Shown here: positions 1 to 12,100 of the stretch, piece by piece | How positions within the stretch are numbered: position 1 is the stretch's first letter | Layout of the letters: each line of letters begins with the position of its first letter | Source: Lepidonotus clava | Lineage: Eukaryota; Annelida; Polychaeta; Phyllodocida; Polynoidae | Assembly: GCA_936440205.1 (NCBI GenBank) | Contig: OW387146.1 | Span: forward strand, 23,994,458 to 24,058,457 | Direction: 5' to 3' | Length of the DNA: 64,000 nucleotides | Made by a program: the position numbers and the translations under genes | Notes under the pieces: generated by a model | What the model saw: the letters and a program-made list of their open reading frames with translations, nothing else | Database searches by the model: none | Told to the model about the DNA's origin: nothing

Positions 1-359
1 AAATGTGTTTGATCTCCTATGTTTCTCTTGAGTAGAATAGTACCATGTTTATATATCTTCAGAGCATGGATGCACATTTCTTTATCATTTGCACAGGGAT
101 AGGGGATCTATTGCAGTGCATAGGCGAAAGATTCATGTACGGATGGCAAGTTCTGGTCCACATCACGAGTGAGATACATGTAACTCTAGTCATAATCAAT
201 TAATTAATCAAGGCGTTAAGCAACCAATAAGCAACCAACCAACCAACATAGTCAAGACCCAAACGTAGGAACATATTTTCAAAAGGCAGTGATGTCATTG
301 CAAAATGCATAAAAAAGGATTTCTAGGATTTGTGACAAAGGTTATCACAAAAAAAGTAT

Positions 360-456
360 AAGCAGTTACAAAAATATGGACCAGGGAATCGAACTGGTGT
401 GGATATTTAGGTTGCTGGACCATTGTGCTCTATCATTGAGCTGGCGAACTGAGTCA
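360..456 (-). repeat. tRNA-like fragment, probable degraded tRNA-derived SINE head
   Basis: On the - strand the sequence contains AGCTCAATGATAGAGCA, which resembles a tRNA A box/D arm. Further on it contains AGTTCGATTCCCTGG, which resembles a B box/T arm. The acceptor and anticodon stems do not pair, so this is not a functional tRNA gene. A SINE head or tRNA pseudogene fits best. Confidence 0.4.
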
Positions 457-494
457 AATGGATAAATAACAATCCTAGAAGCACTTATATCACA

Positions 495-851
495 TTAAAG
501 GGAGCCAAAACCAATAAATTCAATGAAATTTTCCAAACTCAAATAATCATAGAAATCCATTCCTTGAGCCTATTTCTGGCCCATGTTAAAATCTAAACCA
601 TGAGATATGGTAAAAAGATAATTAAAAACACGTTTTTCTGCTCAAATCAATTAATGTGGATCCACATAAATAGGGTTTGTTTACAAACAAATGTAAACAT
701 TACCATCTCTTGTGGCATTATACTTCAGGTTGAGCTAGTTTTCACAGCTAATACTTTTACCACTGACCATAACTGGACTCATCTAACATATTTCTATAGT
801 TATCTGAGTTTTGAAAATTTTGTCAATTTTATTGGTTTTGGCTCCCTTTAA
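495..851. mobile_element. TTAA-flanked MITE, family A, copy 1
   Basis: The left end TTAAAGGGAGCCAAAACC and the right end GGTTTTGGCTCCCTTTAA form an inverted repeat that continues inward (AATAAATTCAA / TTGTCAATTTTATT and beyond). TTAA lies at both edges, the target preference of piggyBac-type transposases. No protein is encoded. Two further copies lie at 14979 and 29005. Confidence 0.85.
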
Positions 852-1195
852 GATCTTTGACCTCCACAATTAAAAAAGGTTTGGTTTCGTTCTAACCTCA
901 CCAAAAAATAATGTTATAATAACATTCTAATTTGGTGAGGTTTCAACCACACCATCGATAACATAGTTAGTATGTGCCCTCTTAATAAGTAACAAACTGA
1001 CTAAAAAAAAGTATGGTACCAGAACGTTTCTGTTACGTTGCAAGCTGGCTGGGTGGTGATCATAATGCATTAGTTCACCAGGCGCCAATAAAGGGTTAAG
1101 GGAAACAGTGAGCGTTGAATTTACAGAAGTTCCATTCATATTAACAGCAGTAAGACTCCCTATTCTGTAGTCAGTAGGAGGTGGCGCCAACCTGC
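852..1195. other. Non-coding stretch with a short near-perfect hairpin
   Basis: No gene is seen. Positions 894-942 form an inverted repeat (AACCTCACCAAA ... TTTGGTGAGGTT) whose arms continue to a 1-2 base loop with about four mismatches. Confidence 0.6.
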
Positions 1196-1208
1196 AGAGG
1201 CGCCATCC

Positions 1209-1261
<53 letters not shown>

Positions 1262-2420
1262 GATGACATCATTGGTCTAAAAATAGCCCCGGCCAGCCGC
1301 CACAGTCCAGACTGTACTGGCACAGATGGCTGCCCGCCGCTGGCTACAACCACCACCAGCACTGGAGGAGGACCAGGAGGAGCCGGACCCGCCCCCTTCA
1401 CCACCCCTACTCCACCCAGGAGGAATACTAACCCTCACAGCCTCTAGTATCATACCCAGGGTTTGTAACACCTCCAGTGTCTATGTGTATGTGTAGGCAG
1501 GAGGCTGGAGGATTGACAGACGGAGGAAGCAGGGGGGAGGATGACAGCAGCCACTGGAGAGGAGGCGCATATGAGAGTGGCAGGGCTAGGGGGAGTCGGG
1601 GGGAGAGGCTACTGCTGGGGCGACTATTGCTACTCCTACCAGCCCTAGCCTCCAGGGTGCTGGGGTTACCTTCCATGGCAACCACCCAGGAGGCGGATAG
1701 CACTGCTGTAGGGTCTGGAGAAGGTGAGAGCATCTGCAGGAGCAGGAGCCACTGGAGGAGACGTTAACTGCAGGAGGAGATACAAGCATAGGAGGAATGA
1801 GAGGAGCCAGGAGGTGCAATAACAATCTGTAGTGTGATACCTGACGCTTGCATTTCAGGCTGTGGTCATAGAGGAGGAATCCCTAATCTTTACCCTAATA
1901 TCAACATTCATATGTATACATGCTCCATATCATTTTATACAACCACCACTAGCGCCAGCCCCACCGGCCAGCCTCAACACCACCACCACCAGCACCACCG
2001 CCACCACCACTGCTGGCTAGTGGTGCCACCACCCCTAACCACCCTGAGCTGATCGTCAGACTGATACCACTGACATTACTGATACTGCAGCTGATAACGT
2101 CAGTTCAACTGACAGCATCCAACCAATCCACCACTCCACTGATACACAACCTCCTGGAGCCTGATTTGTAGCTGGTGTCATAGCAACAGCTAGCTCCTCC
2201 AGGGTTGGGAATGGAGAAGGGGGCGTCCTGGGGTGTCCTTATAGAGGTCATTCGTCTGGAGGTGGCTGGAGGCCTAGGGTACTTGAGGTCAGGGCATGCT
2301 AGATGGGTCTGTGCCTCACTGGAGGAACTGCCTTGCTCCATGCCCCTCTCCAGGGCTCTATATCAAAGCTTAAAGTTGCGACAACGCCAAAGTTGTGAGC
2401 TTGAAAATCATTAGTAGCCA
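1196..2420. repeat. GGAGG/CACC low-complexity zone with a CAG tract
   Basis: Positions 1210-1256 are an uninterrupted CAG array of about 16 units. The zone that follows is built from repeated CTGGAGGAG, CACCACCAC and ACTGATAC words. Several ORFs overlap it on both strands, but they reflect the biased composition (poly-Ser, poly-Leu, His/Pro runs) and none looks like a protein. Confidence 0.7.
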
Positions 2421-3455
2421 ATATAAATAGCTTTGACAGTCAGGACAGCATTGACGGTCAATGTACTTGAAAGGGGAGCATCCCACATGACACTTGTTGG
2501 ATTAATACTTTGCTATCCAAAGTAGTGGTACTGCTTTCTGAATATACACTGCTAGAAACAAGGTAACACTAAGCAGAAGGAAGTTTTACAACACGTAATC
2601 ATTCTGAAAGATGTCACTATTGTAATACTATTAACTGAGCATGTAATGATTTAGAGCTGACTTGATTATCAGAACAGATAATTCTCTAATCAAAGTTGAC
2701 AGTCTGGAATTCCCTGCGGTGTGCCCCAATTATGAGACTTATTCTTATCCTCTTCTGGATTTGACAACCCCAAATGAGGACAGCGAAAAGACATTAGGAA
2801 CTGCCTAAAAGAAAGACTTAATGTGGCGGTGAAGATTAAAAACACCCATGCAAAGGTGAAGGCAGCGAGGCTGTCCTTGATAAAACCACATCTGTTGAGG
2901 CTTGTATTTCAGCCAGCACAGCTTTGGCCTCATTGCAACATCCTGTGATTGAAAACGAAAGTGATAGTGGGTGCTGCAAAAACGAAAGTGAAATTCGCAG
3001 GGTGAAAAGCATGCAAATGCATTCCTTATCGTCTCCGATACTGATGAGTTGAAAGAGAGTCTTTGCCAGTCAAAACCTGTTTGGTTTGGAGGAGTGAGTG
3101 GGGGAGCTGTGGTAGTGATAAAACACATCCCACCTCCAGTGTTACTGCATTATTCATTGACCCTGGAGGAATGGCTGCCTGTGTGATATCTTGGCCTGGA
3201 CTGGAGGAAGGCGAGGCTTAGAACTGTAAACAATCTTAAGGAGGTCAAGTAAAGCCTGTTGAATCTAGCCAACTACCAACCTGAGCTTATGTAATAGTAA
3301 CAAGCTGATACATGATATACTATCAAAACCTCATGTGATCCTCACATTGATTGTGATTCTGTTCCTGTTGAAGAAGAAAAAAGCATAATTCAAGACATTT
3401 GAGCCACCGAATATTATGACAACAAAGCTTTCTCTGCATAAAGCACTGCTATCAA
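2421..3455. other. Stretch with no recognised feature
   Basis: I see no gene, inverted repeat or tandem repeat I can support. The 107-codon - strand ORF here has no family resemblance. Confidence 0.5.
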
Positions 3456-3460
3456 GAGAT

Positions 3461-3710
3461 ACAAATCTGCGGATCCTAGGAAGAAAAACTGGAGATACAC
3501 ACCTGCGGATCCTAAACGAAAAACCGGACACAAAATTCTGTGGATCCTGGAAGGATAAACTGAACATACAATTCTGTGGATCATAGTGGAAGAAACTGGA
3601 CATACAAATCTGTGGATCCTAGAAGGAAAAACCGAACATACAAATCTGCGGATCCTAGCCGGAGAAACTGTACATACAGTTCTGCGGATCCTGGAGGGAT
3701 AAACTGGACG
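3461..3710. repeat. 36-bp minisatellite, seven units
   Basis: GGATCC (once GGATCA) recurs at 3471, 3507, 3542, 3578, 3614, 3650 and 3686, a spacing of 35-36 bases. The unit reads approximately ACAAATCTGYGGATCCTRG followed by AAGGAAAAACTGAACAT. The period is a multiple of three, but no frame is open through all seven units, so I treat it as non-coding. Confidence 0.9.
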
Positions 3711-3715
3711 TTTAA

Positions 3716-6265
3716 CCCGGAGTGACGTTAATCCATTACTCCCCGGTGATCTATCCGGATACTGAGCGGCCCCCGGAGGAAGGTAATCCCTTAATTACCT
3801 GCTGCTGGAGCTACAGGTGTCCAGCCACAGGTTTATTACTCAATAATAGACCATTTGTAAGTAGATACTCAAACTACAGATTGATGCATCATGAATTAGG
3901 TTGGAATTGTTTTAAAATTTCTACGCTAAACAACATAATGGGCATTCTAAAAGAGGTTATGATTTGTGCATGAACCAAAGATTATGTAGTGATTCTGATT
4001 ATAGGTGCATCTGATAAAAGGAAGTTTTAGATGGTTTAAACATGTTTCGTGAACCCAAAGATAAGGTGTTCTACAATTTTAGATGTTAAGATTGAGGGAT
4101 TTCCCAACTGATCTACTAGAATGTAGAGATTATTGTGGCTAACATGTTGATATAAAGGCAGGATAAACGATTTTGTCAATGGAACATCATTTGTAGAGAA
4201 TGTTAACAACTAACTTTAGAAATAATACAAAACAGAGGGTTTTCTCGAAATCCCCCCGTTTATATACTTTTGTAGCATAGAAAAAAGCGAGACTAATTAT
4301 ATATCATAAGCAGGCCAGTATTTCCTTGTTGGCAAGGACACATTAAATGGATATGTAAATTTTGACTGACGAGACCCAACCTCTCTTAAATCCTTTATTT
4401 AGCAACTCCACTAAATTAAGGGGATCTACTGATGGGGAATCGAACACCTTAAGTCTTGAATAACAAGACAATTAGTAGAGTAAACAGCATATTTAAACAC
4501 ACCCTCAGCTAAATCTGAATTAATTCCAGCTTGATTGACACTAAAAGTCTGAAAATTTGATTTACTATATTGCTCAAATTTAGTTGTATTAGTAGATCTT
4601 GTATTGACAGTCAAGAAGTCATATTTGACGTATATGTCATAGTGTAATCCACTTAAATTAGAGTAAGAAGTGCACCCCTGCGCGTGCTGTATTGATTAGA
4701 TTGTTGTTGCAATTTAACAATCTTTATATGAACTTAAGATAAGGTATGTCTTGAATTATTTCATGTCTATTTGCCGAACCCTTAAAAATTGTATATACCA
4801 TTTTTCTGTGGAAAAGAGTCATGTCGGTTTTCATACGTTATTCAGAATTTTCAGTTATTCAGAAATACCTCCATGCAAGAGAAATATGACATAATTGGAA
4901 TTGGAATCTGACATAGGTCATACTTAAGATATTCTTCTGGATTAGAACAGAGTTGGAAATCAATTATCAAAATAGATTTTTTTTTTTTTTTTTATAAAAA
5001 CCTGTAGAAACAAACGGTTAATGATCTATTACATTGAACCATTATACACATACACAGGAAGACATACGAATGTTGATATTGTTTTTTCTTAAACTATCCC
5101 TTCTTTTAGTTCAAGAATGCATGGTATAATTTAGTTAGGAAGCACTACTGATTTTTTCTCTACCAATTATCTAAGTCAACATACTTATTTATTCAATTTT
5201 GAGAAACCTTTACGTTTTTTTTAAACAAAAACCTAACATGTTCCTATTTTAGAAATATTGCTATCCAGATAAAACATATATTTCACCTTGTCCTTGTTTC
5301 AATAAATGAATAGCAGTGATATACCCAACTTGTAAATGGTCTATTAAGAGGTAGCACCTGCTGGGCACACCTGGTGCTAATTGGATTAGTTCAGATCCAT
5401 CAGGTGTTAATCTCTGACCCAGGAGCAGGCAGGTAATCTCATTTCCTCCAGCAGAGATGGATTACCGCCAAGGAGTAAGGCCCTTACCTAGTAAGACGGG
5501 TAGTTTGGTTCATTATTGGTATAGAAAGAAAGGAAAGTGGGAATCTTCTCAGTAATCAATGAGATTGGCAGGATTAAGGGAAATATGTTGATATAGGGAT
5601 TGGGGAAAGGGCTTAGCCAATTGGTTATCGTTTAGAAAGTAGTGTATTGTAAGGAAATATAAGGAGAGGTGGGTTGGGGGATGGAGGTGCAACTGCCATC
5701 AATGTATACACTTTCTTCACGATTATTTGGAAAACCAAGTAAACAGAAAACTAACCAAAAAATAAGCACACAGAAGGTAATTATAGGGCCTTTTACAATC
5801 TTTTTTACGGTGCCTCTTTTACTACTTATTTACAAAACGCACAGATTATTGGTTTATATTATGACCAGAAGACATTTTATTGGAGTATGGGGTGCGGTAT
5901 ATTTACCGCTGATAAGATTTGCATGAGGCCAATATGCCGAGGGCAGGATTTGGATCAACGGATGCTATAACAGGCCAAATCCATGTAATGTAATGGCTGA
6001 ATCCCAAAAACTGGAAAATAGCTGAATCAGCATCACTAAGGTAAATACAGTTCGGAATATACTGACTCCTTCGTCGGCAGTGCATATGTCTAACCTTTAT
6101 AATTATCGGATACGCATCGGCGACGCAACTGGTCATTACATAAAAAAAGGACTAGGTTGGGGAGTAGCTCACTGATTTATGACAGCTACAAGGAGCTGCT
6201 CAGAGCTGCTCCATTACCTGGGGGTCGGGACAGGTATGGGTCAGGTAACAGGGTACATGGCAGAC
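3716..6265. other. AT-rich stretch without a recognisable gene
   Basis: It contains a T-run at 4979-4994 and ordinary AT-rich DNA. Small ORFs (for example 5669-5926) have no features of a protein. I found no transposon ends that I can support. Confidence 0.5.
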
Positions 6266-6546
6266 TTAAGGCTATATTCCACTATATGGTATTTGCTTGT
6301 GGTACCAGGAAAAGACGGAAGCAAACTACCGCAAACTTGTTTGTGGCAGGGTGTCGCAAGGTTGAATATAGGTACTTGAGGCACTTGCTGGCGGTACTTG
6401 CTTGTGGTTCTTGCTATTTTATATAGGTTTGGATTGCTTGTAGTTAGGGATACCAACATGTTGGTATCAAAACTGCAAATTGCTTGCGGTAGCTAAAAAA
6501 CAGCCACTGCAATTGCGATCTACTGCAAAGTGGAATATAGTCTTTT
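6266..6546. mobile_element. Hairpin MITE of the TATTCCAC superfamily
   Basis: The left end TTAAGGCTATATTCCACTAT pairs with the right end GTGGAATATAGTCTTTT. Internally GCTTGTGGTA and GCTTGCGGTAGC are repeated in both orientations. It has no ORF. It belongs to the group of short palindromic elements that share this edge. Confidence 0.75.
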
Positions 6547-6721
6547 GGCCTAGTAAAAAAGAAGGGTATGAGGATGAAGGAAGGCGGGAGGGAGGTAGGA
6601 GGAAAAATAGAAAGGGTGGGAAGAGAAGGAAGACGGGATAAGAAGAGAAAAAGGGGGATAAAATGACAGAGATCGAGGAAAAGGCCAGGAGAAAAGGAAA
6701 TGAATGAGGATGGATGTGCAT

Positions 6722-7205
6722 GAGTGAACAGATGAATGAGAGAGTGGGTGGTTGGGTAGGTGGTTGGATGGGTGAATGGGTGAGGTGAGTGTGAGAGAGT
6801 GGGTGAATGAATGAATGAATGAATGAATGAGTGAGTGAGCGAGCAAGTGAATGAGTAGTTGAATGAATGAATTAATGAATGAGTGAGTAACTGAGTGAGC
6901 GATTGAATAAATGAATGAATCAGTGATAGATATTATCAATCTTATAGATGGAGAGCTGAGGGAGGGAGTCAGGGAGTGAGCAGTTGAGGGACTGAGTGAG
7001 TGAATTTGTGAGTGGGTGAGTGATTGAGTGAGTTTTTTTGTGAATGGGTGGGTGAGTGAGTGGGTGATTGAGCGAGACAATTGGTGAGTGGATGAGACAG
7101 TGGGTGAGTGATTGAGTGAATGAGTGATTGAGCGAGTGGGCGATCGCGAGTGGGTGAGTGTCTGGATGAGTGAATAAATAGGTGTGTGATAGTTTGAGTG
7201 AACCA
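6722..7205. repeat. Degenerate GAGT/GAAT tetranucleotide array
   Basis: It consists of almost uninterrupted GAGTGAGT, GAATGAAT and GGGTGAGT words. The long - strand ORF across it (Ser-Leu-Thr-His repeats) is a by-product of the tetranucleotide period. Confidence 0.85.
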
Positions 7206-8100
7206 ACTGATAAATCAGCGATAGATATTCAAGATATACGGAAGAATGTAAGTATTAGGAAAGAAGGAAAAAAACTAATCTGAAGAGAGTATACACAATG
7301 AGAAAGTATATGACAAGGTAAAAACTCAGAATATAAAGATAATTAAAAACAGGTAATCATGAAGGGAAGTGGAGGGGATATCATTAGAAACATGTCCAGA
7401 ATCTGGGTCACCCACGCCAAGGTCATTGGGGCTGGTTACCAAGGTCAAGTAAGTGACAGGTGGAGGCTGAGTGCGCATGTCTGTACCACACCGGAAACCA
7501 GCCGCCAGCCAGACGGTCTGCTGCTACCCGGCGTATACACGCATACCAGACTAGACAGTTGGGAACCAGCAGGGATCTGAGTCAAAAGCAGGGAGCAGTA
7601 GGCAACTATAGGAGCAGCCAACCTAAAACACACACAGAGACCCTAATGGAGACAGGTATGGTGTGGGCACAGAGACTGGGTAGTGTTGATAGGTTAGAGG
7701 ACATGAATAAGGTCATGGAAATAGCCTGGTTCTGGCAGGAGAGGTATATCTAGAGTTGGAGAGGGGAGATTCAGGAAAGGAAAGAAGGGTGAGGGTGTAG
7801 CTACCACTACTGTGTTGGTATTGATCTACTGGAGGCAAGACAGGAGCAGGAGGAGCCTCCTCCTGTGTGGTAGAGGCACTCCTGTTGGAGCTTGTATCGG
7901 TATTTTGTATCGGTAGGGAAGATTTTTTGTTTGTATTGAAATATTGAAATTTTGTATGGGTATGGAGATTTTGTGTCTCTATTGAAAATATAGGAATTTT
8001 GTTTCGGTACTATGATTGAAGGTCTAAAGAAGGTTCATCAGTGATGAGGTGTAAATATGGGTATTGCAGATTTGGGTAGTTTGCCCTTTATATTTTATAT
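7206..8100. other. Stretch with no recognised feature
   Basis: It is mixed-composition DNA. A T-rich patch with recurring TTTTGTATYGGTA words lies at 7890-8010. I cannot support any gene here. Confidence 0.5.
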
Positions 8101-8905
8101 CAATGTATGTATGTATCTATGTACGTACGTATGTATACATGTATGTATGTACGTATGTATGTATGTATGTATGCATGCATGCATGTATGTATGTATGTAT
8201 GTATGTATGTATGTATGTATGTATGTATGTATGTATGCATGCATGCATGCATGCATGTATGTATGTATGTATGTATCTATGTACGTATGTATGTATGTAT
8301 GTATGTATGTATGTATGTATGTATGTGTGTATGTATCTATGTACGTACGTATGTATACATGTATGTATGTACGTATGTATGTATGTATGCATGCATGTAT
8401 GTATGTATGTATGTATGTATGTATGTATGTATGTATGTATGCATGCATGCATGCATGCATGCATGCATGCATGCATGTATGTATGTATGTATCTATGTAC
8501 GTATGTATGTATGTATGTATGTATGTATGTATGTATGTGTGTATGTATCTATGTACGTACGTATGTATACATGTATGTATGTACGTATGTATGTATGTAT
8601 GCATGCATGTATGTATGTATGTATGTATGTATGTATGTATGTATACATGTATGTATGTACGTATGTATGTATGTATGTATGTATGCATGTATGTATGTAT
8701 GTATGTATGTATGTATGTATGTATGTATGTATGTATGTATACATGTATGTATGTACGTATGTATGTATGTATGTATGTATGCATGCATGTATGTATGTAT
8801 GTATGTATGTATGTATGTATGTATACATGTATGTATGTACGTATGTATGTATGTATGTATGCATGCATGTATGTATGTATGTATGTATGTATGTATGTAT
8901 GTATC
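8101..8905. repeat. ATGT microsatellite (about 800 bp) with higher-order blocks
   Basis: ATGT repeats are interrupted by ATGC runs and by a block reading ATCTATGTACGTACGTATG then TATACATG. This larger block recurs near 8115, 8335 and 8549 (about 215-220 bases apart). The TATACATGTATGTATGTACG part recurs at shorter spacing further right. All six frames carry long Met-Tyr-Val-Cys or His-Thr-Tyr-Ile ORFs that are artefacts. Confidence 0.97.
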
Positions 8906-9148
8906 TTCAACAGACGTTCATTGCGTTTCCATTGCATTAGACTGTCATTTCATATTTGCATTAGCCAAATATAGTTTTTACATTACCCTTAATTTTGTTT
9001 TAGGAGCTTGCATTTATTGGTTTCCTCTCCGTATGGGCATGCCGTATAACCGTTAGGGATATTTGAATTTTCCAATATTGATTGATTTCTTTCTATGAAA
9101 TGAATGTTTTGTACTTAACCATGATTCATTCTTTTCAATGGCAACACC

Positions 9149-9174
9149 ACTAACCCCAATATTCTCTTTGACAG
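9149..9174 (+). other. Splice acceptor of the giant exon
   Basis: A CTAAC branch-like motif at 9149-9153 is followed by a pyrimidine-rich stretch and ends in GACAG at 9170-9174. This makes an internal exon more likely than a single-exon gene starting at the ATG at 9138. The exon then begins with the second base of a codon (phase 1). The only in-frame ATG of the 1752-codon frame upstream of the acceptor is the one at 9138, 37 bases away, and it would fall within the intron. Confidence 0.72.
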
Positions 9175-12100
9175 GTGTGTCAGAGGGACTAGATCATCTA
9201 GATCGGAATGACAATCTCCAAGCACTCTCCAGGTGTCCACACCAACGGGGGGAGAGTGACCAAAAGGACACCTGGCGGCCAGAGGGCAACAATCCACTTC
9301 CGGTTTCCACATCCAAACCGTCGATAGAGGGCGTGCTAGGTGAAAACCAATGGGGCTTGCTCCATACCCGATACAACGCTGATTTACACACGGAAACCTG
9401 CCCGAATGTAAACACACTCGCCCGGGGCAATCCCATTTCTCCGGCGGACCAGTGTAAATCCACCCACAAAGGGGTTGTTTATACTGGGTCCAGTGTCATT
9501 GACAAGGCATTGAGTGGCGCTGCGCACAAAAGGGCTATTTCCATTAGAGCCGGAGGGGGCGGCAATGAGTCCACTTGCAAGGCCGACGAGAGGCCGTTTT
9601 CTGTATGTAATCAGGAAGGTATTGATCTAGACGCTGACGTGGTTGGGAATGTGGAGGGGAACAACCACTCCACTCTAGACATAGCAGCACAACCTGTATT
9701 GGAGCATTCCTCTGAATTCATTCAAAATTCACTGACATTTTCTGAGAATCCAAACTCAGTGGCCAGCCATTCTATAGGGGGTATAGGTTACAAACATACA
9801 GAGGGAATTGACAATCACACAAGCTCTCATCCAATTAGTGATCATCAATGTGAGCGGCCATCTATTAGTGATGGTATCCATCAATCTGTGGATAATTCAC
9901 CATCGGATGGCTCGGCTGTATTATTAATAGACAGAGCGGGGGAAAAGCACACAGGAGGAGCGTTGTATGCCGGGGCGCCACCAAGTGGACAAAAGGAGAA
10001 TCTGTTTGCGTTCAATCAAGCGTGGAACGCTAGTTTTTGCTTTGAAAGCCAGAACCAAGGTTTGGTTTCCTGCAAAACTGGGCGGGGCGAGTGCAATGGA
10101 GCGTGCGGTTACCATGGCAACCACGACGCCAACCTGACTCATCTCAACGATTCACTGCGCAGGCGCGGCGCTACTGATACCAGTCACGTGACTCTCTCGT
10201 CACGCTCTGGTGATCACGACCACGTGACTTTAGGCTCAACACGTGACTTGTTGGATCAAACTGGGAACGAGGCTTCATTAAATCTGATCAGTTCTGATCA
10301 GGAAGTGTTGGGTTACTCTGATGTTTGTGTCGCAGAGAACTACGGGGAAAGCCACACAAACACACAAGGAAAGAGTAAATCCACACCAATTAACGCTAAT
10401 AATCCTTGTGAAAAGTCAGAGAGAAACAAACCCCCAATTAAAGGTGGAACGTCAGAGGGGAAAGACACACAATTCAAAAATGGAAACCTAGAGGAGAGCA
10501 AACTCGGAAATAAAAGTGGAGTAGGATTGGAAGGTAACAATTGTTGTTATCATAGTACAGAAATAAAATCGAATTCTTCTGACCCGTCTGACCCAATAAC
10601 ATGTCCCCACAGAGGTCGCGAGGGGTCATCGTCTGGGTCAGGTGCTAGTTGTGACGTCACCATTGACAGGATCAGCCGCGGACGTCTGGCCTCCCCCAGC
10701 CGAGGGGGTGGAGGTGACCCACATACTCCTTCCTCCAGGGTCCACCAATGCTGCTCCAGTGGGGACACCTCAGCTGCCAGTCACGTGACACCTCCAGGCG
10801 GTGATCACGTGACCCACCTGGAGGGTGAGAGTGATAATTACCAGACCTCGTCCTCCTGCTCGTCCTCCTCCCCGAGCGTCAGCCCGCGACACCGTTTATT
10901 GACACCGATATTACCTGTGGACGACACAAACACTGACTCACACTGTTTTATTAATAAGGAGAGCGCTACACTAGATCTATCTGAATATTCTCCAACTGAC
11001 ATAAAAGGATTAAAAGGGGAAGATCACTATAAGGATGGACAGGTGAGAAGTTTTGGAGGTGCAGATAGCAACAGCAAGGTGGAAGCAAAGTGGGATGAGG
11101 AAATAAGTAACTCAAGACTTTCAGATGGAAGTTGTGGCTTTTGTCCACGTGATCAGACTGAGCCAGGTCACGTGGGAGTGAGTGAAGACCACTTCCGGTT
11201 TCCGGTCACACCACTTCCACCGGCGCCAGCGGGAGCTGACTGCTGGTTGCTGTGGCAACCCTCAAACGGGGAGCAATTGGACGAATCATTGGCCGGAATC
11301 CAGGATTCCTTCCCGGCACCCACTCCTACATGCCGCGCATGCGCACCAGCTGACACATTGAGGTATAAAGCCAATGTACAGCTAGACCACTGTGAAAGGG
11401 AAAGAGAGGGGGAGAAAAGCAGCTGGAAAATTGGGGCACACATTAGCACTGGTACAAATACAGGATTGAGTGGAGGAGTGGAAAGGGAAAGGGGTTCAGA
11501 TTGTCCTGGATTGCAATCCAATGTGGATAAGAGGACCTTCAGTCAAGAGGGTAGAGGAGTGGGGAACTTGACAGGGAAAGAGACACTTACATCAAGCCCT
11601 AAAGCAAGTACTGGAATAGGCTACAGTCAAGTGGATAAACCCCAAAACTCTGATTGGGTTACAGATAGACCCATTTCACATTCAAAGTCGCCCAACGTAG
11701 GCATTGGAACAGAAGAAACATCCAAAGCAAATCAGCAGTCTGGACACTGTATTGGACCTGAAGGCTGGAGAAAGGAGACATCTGAAAAGGGCATAGAAAC
11801 CTTTGCTGTCGATATTCAAAGCTGTTTGCCATTCAGTGAATTGAGTATAGACCAGAAGAAGTGTGGTGCACTGTGGCAACCGAATACAGAGGCTATACAG
11901 CAAGAGTTTCCTTCAGACAAGAGTCAATCCAATCCAATTAACTTCATCCCAACAGAAGTTTTAGGAAGAGATGATGCTCTTGCTTCTTACTGTCTTCAAG
12001 GACAGGTAGAAGGCACAGAAACGTTTTCAGTAGAAGGCCAACTTGTGGCTTGGTCCCCGTATGCATTAAGCCAAGAACATGATCAACAAAGAGGGATAAC

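Noticed and set aside
1171-1825. Poly-Ser/poly-Leu and Gly/Pro-rich ORFs around the CAG tract
   Set aside because: They are open on both strands through biased composition; the repeat would encode Gln, Ser or Ala depending on frame, and none has an exon-like border.
6550-7206. 218-codon - strand ORF of Ser-Leu-Thr-His repeats
   Set aside because: It is generated by the GAGT/GAAT tetranucleotide array; no protein family features.
8057-9056. Overlapping ORFs of 277-330 codons rich in Met-Tyr-Val-Cys
   Set aside because: They are translations of the ATGT tetranucleotide array, open in all frames on both strands.
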